Assembly (NCBI RefSeq): GCF_000001735.4
Contig: NC_003070.9
Location: forward strand, 17,965,971-18,029,970
DNA from: Arabidopsis thaliana
Taxonomy: Eukaryota > Streptophyta > Magnoliopsida > Brassicales > Brassicaceae
DNA length: 64,000 bases
Direction: 5' to 3'
Part shown: positions 47,662-57,619 of the stretch, one piece after another
How positions within the stretch are numbered: position 1 is the stretch's first letter
How the letters are laid out: each line of letters begins with the position of its first letter
The notes under the pieces: generated by a model
Seen by the model: the letters and a program-made list of their open reading frames with translations, nothing else
What the model was told of the DNA's origin: nothing
Database searches by the model: none
Translations under genes and position numbers: made by a program

Positions 47662-50600
47662 ATGGCGAGTAACAATGTTCCCTTCCAAGTCCCGGTGCTC
47701 ACAAAGAGCAACTATGATAATTGGAGTCTACGAATGAAGGCTATCCTAGGAGCACATGACGTGTGGGAGATAGTCGAGAAAGGTTTCATTGAACCGGAGA
47801 ATGAAGGTAGTCTTTCTCAAACTCAAAAAGATGGTTTGAGAGACTCAAGAAAGAGAGACAAGAAAGCTCTCTGTCTAATCTATCAAGGATTAGATGAAGA
47901 TACGTTCGAGAAGGTCGTTGAAGCTACGTCGGCGAAAGAAGCATGGGAGAAGCTTCGAACCTCTTACAAAGGTGCCGATCAAGTCAAGAAAGTACGTCTT
48001 CAAACTCTAAGAGGAGAATTTGAAGCACTACAAATGAAAGAAGGTGAACTTGTCTCCGATTACTTCTCAAGAGTGTTGACGGTTACTAATAACCTTAAAA
48101 GAAATGGAGAGAAGCTAGATGATGTGAGAATCATGGAGAAAGTTCTTAGATCATTGGATCTAAAATTTGAGCATATTGTCACCGTCATTGAAGAAACAAA
48201 AGATTTAGAAGCTATGACAATAGAGCAACTTCTTGGGTCATTACAAGCTTATGAAGAAAAGAAGAAGAAGAAAGAAGATATCATCGAACAAGTCCTCAAT
48301 ATGCAAATTACAAAAGAAGAAAACGGCCAAAGTTACCAAAGAAGAGGTGGTGGTCAAGTACGAGGACGAGGTCGTGGTGGATATGGAAATGGACGTGGTT
48401 GGAGGCCACATGAAGACAACACAAACCAAAGAGGTGAAAACTCATCAAGAGGTCGTGGGAAAGGACACCCAAAATCAAGATACGATAAATCAAGTGTCAA
48501 ATGCTACAATTGTGGGAAGTTTGGACATTATGCTTCTGAATGTAAAGCTCCTAGCAACAAAAAATTTGAGGAGAAGGCCAACTACGTTGAAGAAAAAATT
48601 CAAGAAGAAGACATGTTATTAATGGCTAGCTACAAGAAAGATGAACAAGAAGAGAATCATAAGTGGTACCTCGATAGTGGTGCAAGTAATCACATGTGCG
48701 GGAGAAAAAGTATGTTCGCGGAGCTTGATGAATCGGTGAGAGGAAATGTGGCTTTAGGAGATGAATCGAAGATGGAGGTAAAAGGTAAAGGAAACATTCT
48801 CATTCGATTGAAGAATGGAGATCATCAATTTATTTCCAACGTTTACTATATTCCGAGCATGAAGACAAACATCTTGAGCCTTGGACAACTCTTAGAGAAA
48901 GGTTATGATATTAGATTAAAAGATAATAACCTTTCAATAAGAGACCAAGAAAGCAATCTCATTACCAAGGTGCCAATGTCGAAAAATAGAATGTTTGTCC
49001 TCAACATTCGAAATGACATTGCACAATGTCTTAAGATGTGTTACAAAGAGGAGTCTTGGCTATGGCATCTTCGATTCGGACATCTAAATTTTGGAGGATT
49101 GGAGTTGCTTTCAAGGAAGGAAATGGTGAGAGGGCTACCTTGTATAAATCATCCAAATCAAGTGTGTGAAGGATGTCTACTTGGAAAGCAATTCAAAATG
49201 AGCTTTCCAAAGGAGTCAAGTTCAAGAGCACAAAAATCGTTGGAGCTAATACATACCGATGTGTGTGGTCCAATCAAGCCGAAATCACTTGGTAAAAGTA
49301 ATTACTTCCTTCTCTTTATTGATGATTTTTCAAGAAAAACATGGGTATATTTTTTGAAAGAAAAATCCGAGGTGTTCGAAATTTTCAAAAAGTTTAAAGC
49401 CCATGTTGAGAAGGAGAGTGGTCTTGTGATCAAAACCATGAGATCCGACCGTGGAGGAGAATTTACATCCAAGGAGTTTCTTAAGTATTGTGAAGACAAC
49501 GGCATTCGAAGACAATTAACGGTGCCAAGATCCCCTCAACAAAATGGTGTAGCGGAAAGAAAGAATAGAACAATTCTTGAGATGGCAAGGAGCATGCTCA
49601 AAAGTAAGAGACTACCAAAAGAGTTGTGGGCGGAAGCGGTCGCGTGTGCGGTTTATCTATTAAATCGATCTCCAACAAAAAGTGTCTCCGGAAAAACACC
49701 ACAAGAAGCTTGGAGCGGAAGAAAGTCCGGTGTTTCTCATTTAAGAGTCTTTGGAAGTATTGCTCATGCTCATGTACCGGATGAGAAGCGGAGCAAACTA
49801 GATGACAAAAGTGAGAAGTATATCTTCATTGGTTATGATAACAACTCCAAAGGCTACAAGCTCTATAATCCCGATACGAAGAAGACAATTATTAGTCGAA
49901 ATATAGTGTTCGATGAAGAAGGAGAATGGGATTGGAACTCAAATGAAGAAGATTATAACTTCTTTCCACATTTTGAAGAAGATGAGCCGGAGCCAACAAG
50001 AGAGGAGCCACCAAGTGAAGAGCCTACTACACCACCAACTTCACCAACAAGTTCTCAAATAGAAGAAAGTTCGAGTGAAAGGACTCCGCGTTTTAGAAGT
50101 ATACAAGAGCTCTATGAGGTAACCGAAAATCAAGAAAACCTTACCTTATTTTGTTTATTTGCGGAGTGCGAACCCATGGATTTCCAAGAAGCCATTGAAA
50201 AGAAGACTTGGAGAAATGCCATGGATGAAGAGATCAAATCAATACAAAAGAATGACACATGGGAGTTAACTTCACTTCCAAATGGACACAAGACAATTGG
50301 CGTGAAGTGGGTGTATAAAGCAAAGAAAAACTCTAAAGGAGAAGTGGAAAGATACAAAGCAAGATTGGTTGCAAAAGGTTATATTCAAAGAGCCGGAATT
50401 GACTATGACGAGGTATTTGCTCCCGTTGCTCGTCTAGAAACGGTTAGACTAATCATCTCACTAGCGGCTCAAAACAAGTGGAAGATACATCAAATGGATG
50501 TCAAGTCGGCCTTCTTAAATGGAGATCTTGAAGAAGAAGTTTACATTGAGCAACCACAAGGCTACATAGTCAAAGGTGAAGAAGACAAAGTCTTGAGGCT

Positions 50601-51720
50601 AAAAAAGGCGCTTTATGGATTAAAACAAGCCCCAAGAGCTTGGAATACTCGAATTGACAAGTATTTCAAGGAGAAAGATTTCATCAAGTGTCCATATGAG
50701 CATGCACTCTATATCAAAATTCAAAAAGAAGATATATTGATCGCATGCTTATATGTAGATGATTTGATATTCACGGGTAACAATCCAAGCATGTTCGAAG
50801 AATTCAAGAAAGAGATGACAAAGGAGTTCGAGATGACGGACATTGGATTGATGTCTTACTATCTCGGAATTGAAGTAAAACAAGAAGACAATGGAATATT
50901 CATAACTCAAGAAGGCTATGCTAAGGAGGTACTTAAGAAGTTCAAGATGGATGACTCAAATCCCGTTTGTACACCAATGGAATGCGGAATCAAACTATCA
51001 AAGAAAGAAGAAGGGGAAGGAGTGGATCCAACAACCTTTAAGAGCTTGGTTGGAAGCTTGAGATACTTAACATGCACAAGGCCCGATATTTTATATGCGG
51101 TCGGAGTTGTTAGTCGTTACATGGAGCATCCAACAACAACTCATTTCAAAGCGGCAAAAAGGATTCTTCGCTATATCAAAGGTACCGTAAACTTTGGCTT
51201 ACATTATTCAACTACTAGTGATTACAAGCTTGTTGGATATAGCGATAGCGATTGGGGTGGAGACGTAGATGACCGAAAGAGTACAAGTGGTTTTGTGTTT
51301 TACATTGGAGACACGGCTTTCACATGGATGTCGAAGAAACAACCAATTGTCGTTCTATCCACTTGTGAAGCGGAGTATGTAGCGGCTACGTCATGTGTAT
51401 GCCATGCTATTTGGTTAAGAAACCTCTTGAAGGAGTTAAGCTTACCACAAGAGGAACCAACGAAGATCTTTGTGGATAACAAGTCGGCAATAGCTTTGGC
51501 GAAGAACCCGGTCTTCCATGATCGAAGTAAACACATTGACACACGCTATCACTACATTAGAGAGTGTGTTAGCAAGAAGGACGTGCAATTGGAGTATGTG
51601 AAGACACATGATCAAGTAGCCGATATTTTTACCAAGCCTCTCAAGCGTGAAGACTTTATCAAGATGAGGAGTTTGCTTGGAGTAGCAAAATCAAGTTTAA
51701 GAGGGGGTGTTGAATGTTAA
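47662..51720 (+). CDS. Ty1/copia Gag-Pol polyprotein, intact
   Basis: Encodes the retrotransposon capsid and enzymes in a single 1352-residue frame from ATG 47662 (MASNNVPFQV), without stops. Domains in order: gag; CCHC knuckle CYNCGKFGHYASEC near residue 281; aspartic protease YLDSGASNHM near 336; integrase zinc region WHLRFGHLN near 467 and core D,D-35-E residues in HTDVCGP (~530), RSDRGGEF (~594) and PQQNGVAERKNRT (~625). Reverse transcriptase follows with YVDDLIF near 1031, then RNase H with SDSDWGGD (~1193), DNKSAIALAKNP (~1272) and KHIDTRYHYIRE. The frame runs 13 bases into the 3' LTR. All catalytic motifs are present, so the element may be autonomous unless silenced. Confidence 0.96.
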   Translation: MASNNVPFQVPVLTKSNYDNWSLRMKAILGAHDVWEIVEKGFIEPENEGSLSQTQKDGLRDSRKRDKKALCLIYQGLDEDTFEKVVEATSAKEAWEKLRTSYKGADQVKKVRLQTLRGEFEALQMKEGELVSDYFSRVLTVTNNLKRNGEKLDDVRIMEKVLRSLDLKFEHIVTVIEETKDLEAMTIEQLLGSLQAYEEKKKKKEDIIEQVLNMQITKEENGQSYQRRGGGQVRGRGRGGYGNGRGWRPHEDNTNQRGENSSRGRGKGHPKSRYDKSSVKCYNCGKFGHYASECKAPSNKKFEEKANYVEEKIQEEDMLLMASYKKDEQEENHKWYLDSGASNHMCGRKSMFAELDESVRGNVALGDESKMEVKGKGNILIRLKNGDHQFISNVYYIPSMKTNILSLGQLLEKGYDIRLKDNNLSIRDQESNLITKVPMSKNRMFVLNIRNDIAQCLKMCYKEESWLWHLRFGHLNFGGLELLSRKEMVRGLPCINHPNQVCEGCLLGKQFKMSFPKESSSRAQKSLELIHTDVCGPIKPKSLGKSNYFLLFIDDFSRKTWVYFLKEKSEVFEIFKKFKAHVEKESGLVIKTMRSDRGGEFTSKEFLKYCEDNGIRRQLTVPRSPQQNGVAERKNRTILEMARSMLKSKRLPKELWAEAVACAVYLLNRSPTKSVSGKTPQEAWSGRKSGVSHLRVFGSIAHAHVPDEKRSKLDDKSEKYIFIGYDNNSKGYKLYNPDTKKTIISRNIVFDEEGEWDWNSNEEDYNFFPHFEEDEPEPTREEPPSEEPTTPPTSPTSSQIEESSSERTPRFRSIQELYEVTENQENLTLFCLFAECEPMDFQEAIEKKTWRNAMDEEIKSIQKNDTWELTSLPNGHKTIGVKWVYKAKKNSKGEVERYKARLVAKGYIQRAGIDYDEVFAPVARLETVRLIISLAAQNKWKIHQMDVKSAFLNGDLEEEVYIEQPQGYIVKGEEDKVLRLKKALYGLKQAPRAWNTRIDKYFKEKDFIKCPYEHALYIKIQKEDILIACLYVDDLIFTGNNPSMFEEFKKEMTKEFEMTDIGLMSYYLGIEVKQEDNGIFITQEGYAKEVLKKFKMDDSNPVCTPMECGIKLSKKEEGEGVDPTTFKSLVGSLRYLTCTRPDILYAVGVVSRYMEHPTTTHFKAAKRILRYIKGTVNFGLHYSTTSDYKLVGYSDSDWGGDVDDRKSTSGFVFYIGDTAFTWMSKKQPIVVLSTCEAEYVAATSCVCHAIWLRNLLKELSLPQEEPTKIFVDNKSAIALAKNPVFHDRSKHIDTRYHYIRECVSKKDVQLEYVKTHDQVADIFTKPLKREDFIKMRSLLGVAKSSLRGGVEC

Positions 51721-52147
51721 ACTTGATTTTGAATCAAGTTTAATTATTAGATCAATTATCCAATAATTAATTATGGCCAAATCCAAGTTCTAGAGTTTTC
51801 TCTAGAAATATCATCATTTCCACCTCCTTAAAAGATTCTAGAAATTTTCTAGAATCATCTTCCACCTCCTTAAACATAAAAATCTAGATACTCTAATAGA
51901 ATAATCTAGATAATTTGAATAATGTAATCTAGATCTTATGTAAGAACTCTCTAGACTTAGGATTAAAATATTTTAGATATTTTGTAGTTTGGAGGCTATA
52001 AATACTTCCTCCCCCTCTCAAATGTTGCAATGTTGTGAAGTTGTATTCAAGTTTAAAGCAAAGTAATAAAAGTTCTATTTCCTAAAAAACTCTCTCAAAA
52101 CACTTAAACACTTTCTCCATTACCTCTAAAAGAATTTTACTCTAACA
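51708..52147 (+). repeat. Second (middle) LTR of young copia element
   Basis: 440 bp direct repeat of 47192-47631; followed by a new primer-binding site and gag start rather than by host DNA. Confidence 0.95.
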
Positions 52148-52177
52148 AAGTGGTATCAGAGCTTGAAGATCCTAAAG

Positions 52178-52471
52178 ATGGCGAGTAACAATGTTCCCTT
52201 CCAAGTCCCGGTGCTCACAAAGAGCAACTATGATAATTGGAGTCTACGAATGAAGGCTATCCTAGGAGCACATGACGTGTGGGAGATAGTCGAGAAAGGT
52301 TTCATTGAACCGGAGAATGAAGGTAGTCTTTCTCAAACTCAAAAAGATGGTTTGAGAGACTCAAGAAAGAGAGACAAGAAAGCTCTCTGTCTAATCTATC
52401 AAGGATTAGATGAAGATACGTTCGAGAAGGTCGTTGAAGCTACGTCGGCGAAAGATGGTTTGGGATTCTGA
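52178..52471 (+). pseudogene. Duplicated gag 5' fragment of copia element
   Basis: Repeats the first ~93 codons of the gag frame (MASNNVPFQV onward) after the middle LTR. It then runs into unrelated sequence (DGLGF, stop at 52469-52471), giving a 97-codon frame. Homology ends at about 52455. It is a truncated second retrotransposon unit, though the frame is probably carried as a small gene model in annotations. Confidence 0.9.
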
Positions 52472-52756
52472 TTTTGAGTTTCCGTTGCAGTTAGGGTTTT
52501 ATATTAAGAGATTTTCAGCAAGGTATTGAGTTTCTCAAATCTCAACCATGTTTTGACAAAGTCAAGTTGGGCTTTCACTAATATTAGTTATTCAGGTTTT
52601 TATGGACCAATTTGCCCTTTAACTTGAACTGTTCTTGTTCAATTACAAGAGTTCTAAATTTTTTGACTCATTAACCAATCATTACCGGTGGGTTATTAAG
52701 GGATTCTTAACATTTATCCTTAATAAAATTAAATCATTAATTGGCCTAAATCATAA
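52456..52756. other. Right flank of copia; likely displaced 2OG oxygenase promoter
   Basis: The first bases after the break (GGTTTGGGATTCTG, then TTTCCGTTGCAGTTAGGG) weakly resemble the 5' leader of the paralogous oxygenase (about 60045-60090, GATTTGGGGATTTT and TCCGTTGAAGTTTAGGG). They may be the original leader and promoter of the interrupted gene. Confidence 0.45.
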
Positions 52757-52959
52757 GAGGTGCTCTTATGTAAGAGCCAAAATAATATATGAAGAGACGT
52801 ATACGTGTCACCGTAAGGGATTTAGAAGAAATTTTGAGGGATTTAGAAGAAATTTTGAGAACAAATAATAGAGAAAGAAGTTTAATATTTACCACTCCAA
52901 CCAATAAAACCTTGCCACGTCACCACCACAATTAACTAAGAGCAACTTAAGAGCACCTC
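52757..52959. mobile_element. PIF/Harbinger-type MITE
   Basis: 203 bp bounded by perfect 12-bp inverted ends GAGGTGCTCTTA and TAAGAGCACCTC and flanked by TAA on both sides (52754-52756 and 52960-52962). No coding capacity. Confidence 0.7.
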
Positions 52960-53714
52960 TAAGCTAAGAGGGCCTCTAAGTTTCATTCATCATTAAATAT
53001 TAAATTTTATTGTTTTATTAACTTAAGAAACTTCTAAAATCCTCCCTCACGAAGATGCTCTTATATTTGGGAAAAAAAACAAAAAAAATTTTTTTGCAAA
53101 AATATTAGCTTAGATTTCAAGTACTAATTTTTTGCAAAATCTCAGTAACTAATTTTCTTGAAGATCACCCAATTAAGATTTTAGATTGTTGAATTTAAAG
53201 TTGGTTTAACGGTTTTTGATTTTCAATTTTCACTCATCCAAGCCTCGTTAGGAGTTGAGAGTTTACGAGGAGCTTACCGCTTCGCAGCGGCAAACAGAAG
53301 GAGATGAGGATGTTGCAGTCAAACACTATCACACAATTGGAGATTGACGCCATAATGCTTGAAGTAAGTTACATTTAACGTAAATGTTCACTCTCATATT
53401 TGTTTATAAAGTAAAAATTTAGTATGCATGCTTTGTTCTCATCTTTATAGTATCTTATAGTAAATACCCTTCGTTGTGATCTTAAGAGTATACTTAAACA
53501 AACACGTACTTTATAGGACTCTCCAAGTTTGAGTATATAATATGTAAATGGCCAAAACACGTTGGTGAAATTATGTATATTCGTAATTAAATACACAAAT
53601 TGGATTGTGATTTTCACAAATTGATTTAGTGGCACTTTGCCAAACCATGCAAATAAAATTTGGTCTTCCGCTCTGGCCCATAATTAACCTTTTTACATTT
53701 TTCTAGGAGACTTA

Positions 53715-53970
53715 GAGCATTTCCATCAATAGTCTCTCACATGGTTTCTCTTCCACTAAAAAATATAAAATAATAATAAAGTAGGAGAGAGAATAAGAAA
53801 AGTTTCTCTGCAGAGAAACCATGAGATACTCTTCTTACCACATGTCATATTTTAACAGGTTAAATAATTATTTTCAGAATAATTATTTAAATAAATAATA
53901 ATATTATATGATAATGATTAAAAAACAATATATTGAGATACTCCTACCAATTCTACCGATGAAGATGGCC
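53715..53970. mobile_element. PIF/Harbinger-type MITE
   Basis: 256 bp beginning GAGCATTTCCATCAATAG and ending TACCGATGAAGATGGCC, imperfect inverted ends, flanked by TTA on both sides (53712-53714 and 53971-53973). Ends and length resemble the element at 12938-13190. Confidence 0.65.
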
Positions 53971-54197
53971 TTATGTTTTTGTTTTTCACTGAGTAAGATA
54001 AAAATTGTCAATACACGCGATTTATCACCGCGTTTCAACCACGCGTAATATTGCCGTGCAATTTTGGCCCATTTTATCAGCCCAAAACATGTTACGAACT
54101 GAATATTTAAATTAATTTTTAAACGTTTTCGATCATTTCAAATATTTCATCTCTAATTTAGTTTCAATTAAAATTTTGAAATATATTTGTTGTTTCT

Positions 54198-54924
54198 AAA
54201 TACAGGTTATTGGTCGATCTTCTTCTTGAGAAAGCTCTAGGAAGAAAATCCTCACAGACCAAGAGTTTTTCAAAGAGAGAAGAAGAAACCTGCTGAGGTC
54301 TCTTGTCGCCGATTAGGGAACATCTCCGTACGCTCTTATTTGGATCCCTGGGCGTGCATTTTATTCTCAGCTGCCAGAATGACTCTTAGTAAGAGCATTT
54401 CCTTGGGTGACCTGATCTTGATCTGCATCTTGTTCGTTCTTGCTGTGGCTGTCATCATCTTCTGCCTTTGGAAGCGTAAATCTCCTCCATCCTTGCCTGC
54501 TCAGGTGTCTGCATATGAGGTGGCCATGACGCCTCTTGACTCACGATCTCCCTGGTCTACTCCTGCTCAGCCGGACTTCTCTCCAACAGCCTCGAGTTAT
54601 TACTCGGTAGGAATACGCACCCCATCACCTTATACTGGGTGCTTCACGCCAGCTCGAATCAACTTAACCTAGTCGATTTTTCTAGAGGTATCTATAGGTA
54701 CATAGTAAGAAAGTAGTAGAGAATTTAGAATTTAGAGTTAAGAAAGCATTAGAGAATTCAGAAATTAGAATCTGGTAACTATTTCTCGTTCAGTATTTAA
54801 TTATGTTGTACCAAAACCCCAACTTATGTTTTGTATTTTGTTATGTTCATTCTAAGTTGTGGAAACTTATCATGAAAGTTTAATGTGCAAAGTTTGGCAA
54901 AAAAAAAAAATACAGGTTATTGGT
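54198..54924 (+). mobile_element. Retroposed gene copy with poly(A) and target duplication
   Basis: Direct repeats AAATACAGGTTATTGGT at 54198-54214 and 54908-54924 flank a segment ending in 12 A residues (54899-54910), exactly before the right repeat. Inside lies an intronless leader, a 97-codon frame (54379-54672) and a ~220-bp 3' UTR. This is the layout of LINE-mediated retroposition of an mRNA. Confidence 0.85.
54379..54672 (+). CDS. Small single-pass membrane protein, retrogene
   Basis: A 97-residue protein from ATG 54379. Residues ~9-31 form one strongly hydrophobic helix (GDLILICILFVLAVAVIIFC) followed by the basic stop-transfer KRK, then a Ser/Pro/Thr-rich tail (PLDSRSPWSTPAQPDFSPTA). 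No enzyme motif or known domain is visible; I do not recognise the family. The start is the first ATG in the transcript-like segment; the in-frame codons upstream lack an ATG. It sits inside a poly(A)-tailed, repeat-flanked segment without introns, so it should have an intron-containing or older parent elsewhere. An open frame of full length suggests either recent insertion or function. Confidence 0.7.
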   Translation: MTLSKSISLGDLILICILFVLAVAVIIFCLWKRKSPPSLPAQVSAYEVAMTPLDSRSPWSTPAQPDFSPTASSYYSVGIRTPSPYTGCFTPARINLT

Positions 54925-55595
54925 TTTCGCTATCGCTAGTACCATCTCTTTTAAATATTTAAACCAGAATAATTTTAATCTCTACGACACTCATGGAGAT
55001 GCAGTTCCAATGAGTCAGAGTTGATGGTGAAAATTTACATGTATTAGATGATCACCCGCGCTATGCCGCGAGTTTTTTTGTTTTTTCTTTTGTTTTTTTT
55101 TATTTTTTTTATTTGATATTATAATTTTATAAATGTAATTTTTAAGTATTAAATCATCTATTCATCCAATGAGTAACTACTTTTAATGTCACAGTTTTTT
55201 CTAATAATATTCTCAACAATGCATTACTTACAATTTTCAAACAATCATTTGTCAGTTTTGAATTATAGACACGTCGTAAACTAATTTTGTAGATGTTAAT
55301 GTTAGGATTATAGAAACCTCGCGAATTTAATGATGAAACTCCCACTGTGATATATTATATAAATAATTAAAAATTGTAAAAGAATAATCTACTTAAACTA
55401 TTAGCTTATCCACTATACTATTTCTTTTAACAGAACGAACCGATTTAGTATCAAGTTTGTAGCATCAAGCTTCAAGAATCCTAAATTGCATTGAGGATCG
55501 TTTCTCAATGCCTTTAAAAACAGAGTAATAATCATGAACAAACAAAAAGACCTAAGAAAAACAGAGCAAACAGATTTAGTATCAAGTTGGTAGCA
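54925..55595. other. AT-rich spacer with GC-rich hairpin
   Basis: No gene. Around 55047-55070 ACCCGCGCTATGCCGCG is a GC-rich near-palindrome in an AT-rich surround, followed by T-rich sequence. It resembles the short hairpins found at ends of plant Helitrons, but no matching end was located. Confidence 0.4.
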
Positions 55596-56330
55596 TCAAG
55601 CTTTACGTTTTTCTAAGAGGAAAGACGTTCGACTTTTTTGAGTAGACCTTCGTTCTCGACTTCTTTGAGTAGACCTTCGTATTCTTTCAGGAATAGACAC
55701 TCCATTCAACAGGTGTAAAAGATCCCCGGTAATAATCCCATGCCTAGTGGCTAGCCAATCCACACACGCTTCTTCTTTTGTTTCAGCCCAAACAACGATT
55801 TTCAAGGTAGGAGAAACCATTGATCCAGCAGGTCCAAGCTCGGTAGTGTAAGCTCTACTCATTCCATGTCGACGTTGTAGAACATACTAGAGAGGGTATT
55901 TGTTCGTTTTCTGGTAAAGATCAACATTATAGTTCAGAGAATCAGAAATGTAAATTAGAAAATGTCGAATGTTACCAGACTTCTCCAACGAGGTCATCAA
56001 TTCACCATAGTCACCATCGGATGTTGTAAGTAACATCGTGCCTTTTCTACAAGTCTCAGCCCATGCCTTAATCTGGGTTATGATCTCCTCATCAGCTACT
56101 TGTTTCTCTTCTGGCTTTCCCATAGAGTTTATTACAACTCCCTCATTCGTAAGCTTTTGCCAAAGGCTTTTGATAATCTTTTAGGAATGTTATGAGATCT
56201 AAAATGGGGGCCACAAAATTTTCAGTAAACTCCCTGGGAGGCTTCAGGCCTTTGATGTATATCACTGAATAGAGCTCCACTGCTTTATCATACGCAGAAG
56301 CCGCCATCTCTTGCTCAGTTGCTCTCTCCC
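55596..56330 (-). pseudogene. Broken minus-strand gene, possibly NYN-like nuclease domain
   Basis: Three protein-like minus-strand stretches lie in series. About 56150-56313 begins MAASAYDKAVELYSVIYIKG and ends at a stop. 55887-56123 begins MGKPEEKQVADEEI with a core KGTMLLTTSDGDYGELMTSL. 55596-55862 begins MSRAYTTELGPAGS. The middle stretch resembles the D-rich strand of NYN/limkain-type domains (a WA..., then LL.SGDxDF pattern), a weak match made by eye. Stops and frame changes separate the pieces; a multi-exon gene cannot be excluded. I cannot assign a function. Confidence 0.4.
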
Positions 56331-57619
56331 TTTTCTTCTCTCTCCGTTCTCACTTTTTCGCGTTTTCTGAAAAAGAAAAGTTTTTGACCTAGTTTGGATT
56401 TATGCTGAAAATAATGGGGCCTCGCCACTAAACTATTATTATTATTATCTATTCATAAATATGTGAAAACATTAAAATTGAGAAAACTAATAAAATAATT
56501 TTATAAATTAAAAAAATATAAGAAAAAATTAAAATTAATATTATTAAAATCAAATATATAAATTAAATAACAAATGTACCATTAACCTATGAAATATAAT
56601 ATGTAAAGTTTACATTAATTATTTAATAGACAAATGTTAAATGCTAAAGTAATGATTTGTCACTCATATGGAGAAAGTTAGTCAACTTTCATATATATAT
56701 ATATATGATTTGGTATTATGCTCAAGATCGATAATGCCGGTGGTTTTTGTATAGACTGTACAATTTTCGACTTTATCTTGGACCTTAATATGCGATAGAG
56801 ACTCCTCTTATATCTTCAAACTAGTATTATTGCTCTTGCTATGCAATGGAGGAGCATATGCAAGTGTTATAAATTTAATGATTTTGTTTTTGTTTAACTG
56901 AATTCTTTTTCTTTGGAATTTTGTTTTTGTTTTCGGTTTGAGATCTCAATTTTTGTTCGGTATCTGAAATTCTCTTTTGTTTGTCTGAATTTCCTTTTAT
57001 AATAAAATCCTAATTTAAAAATAAAATTAAAAACCAAATAATATGATTTGAACCTAGGTTCATTCCTATTTTTAACTATCTTGATGGAGCATATTTTTAT
57101 AAATCAGGAGCCCTAAAAGTTTTATATATTCCTGAGACATGAGGCAAATGCCTTTTTCATTTTTAACTATATTTTTTTGTAACATTTCATTTTAACATTA
57201 CATTCCAACCGAAACAAATACAGTCCATTGCAAAGCCAAATTGATTTTTTTGTTAGATTAAAAAGTTATATCTTTTGTTAAAGGTTATTATTTACTAAAT
57301 AATTTTTCTTTTGTTAATTTAAATAGTTAAAATGAAATGTTGGAAAATAGTGAATTCAACTGTCTTTTTTTTTGGGTCAAAGAATTCAACCATCTTGAAA
57401 CCAAAAATCGAGAAAAAAGAAATAGCAATCAGGTCTATATTATATGATTCCTTTTGGACAAGTGAGTTTTATGTACATAGTAGTGTGAGAGACGAGAAGA
57501 TTCAAGATACATCAAATGATTCTACAGATACTCAGTTTCTCAAGTAAAGAGTCAAAAAAAGGTCAAGGCATATACTTCAGGGCTTCACCAATTGTAAGCT
57601 ATATGTTATGTATGTTTCA
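56331..57619. other. AT-rich intergenic DNA
   Basis: Contains A/T-only stretches (56440-56640), a short (AT)n run near 56695, and no supported gene or transposon end. Confidence 0.55.

Larger units (their letters stand above)
47192..52455 (+). mobile_element. Young Ty1/copia element plus truncated second unit
   Basis: Order: LTR (47192-47631), internal region with an uninterrupted polyprotein, polypurine tract AAGAGGGGG (51699-51707), LTR (51708-52147), then a second primer-binding site and the first ~93 gag codons again, breaking off at about 52454-52456. The two LTRs (440 bp each, TGTTGA...CTAACA) differ at only three positions; the repeated gag start looks identical. A left target duplication cannot be matched on the right because the right end is truncated. 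The left end interrupts exon 1 of a 2OG oxygenase gene. Confidence 0.92.

Noticed and set aside
48233-48622. 129-codon alternative frame within the copia gag
   Set aside because: Lys-rich shadow frame of the long polyprotein.
52635-52868. 77-codon plus-strand frame after the copia element
   Set aside because: Runs into a MITE and has a repeated RNFEGF tail from a local 22-base duplication; not a gene.
52960-53065. Possible fourth MITE next to 52757-52959
   Set aside because: Ends GAGGGCCTCTAAG and GAAGATGCTC are not convincing inverted repeats and flanks do not give a clear duplication.
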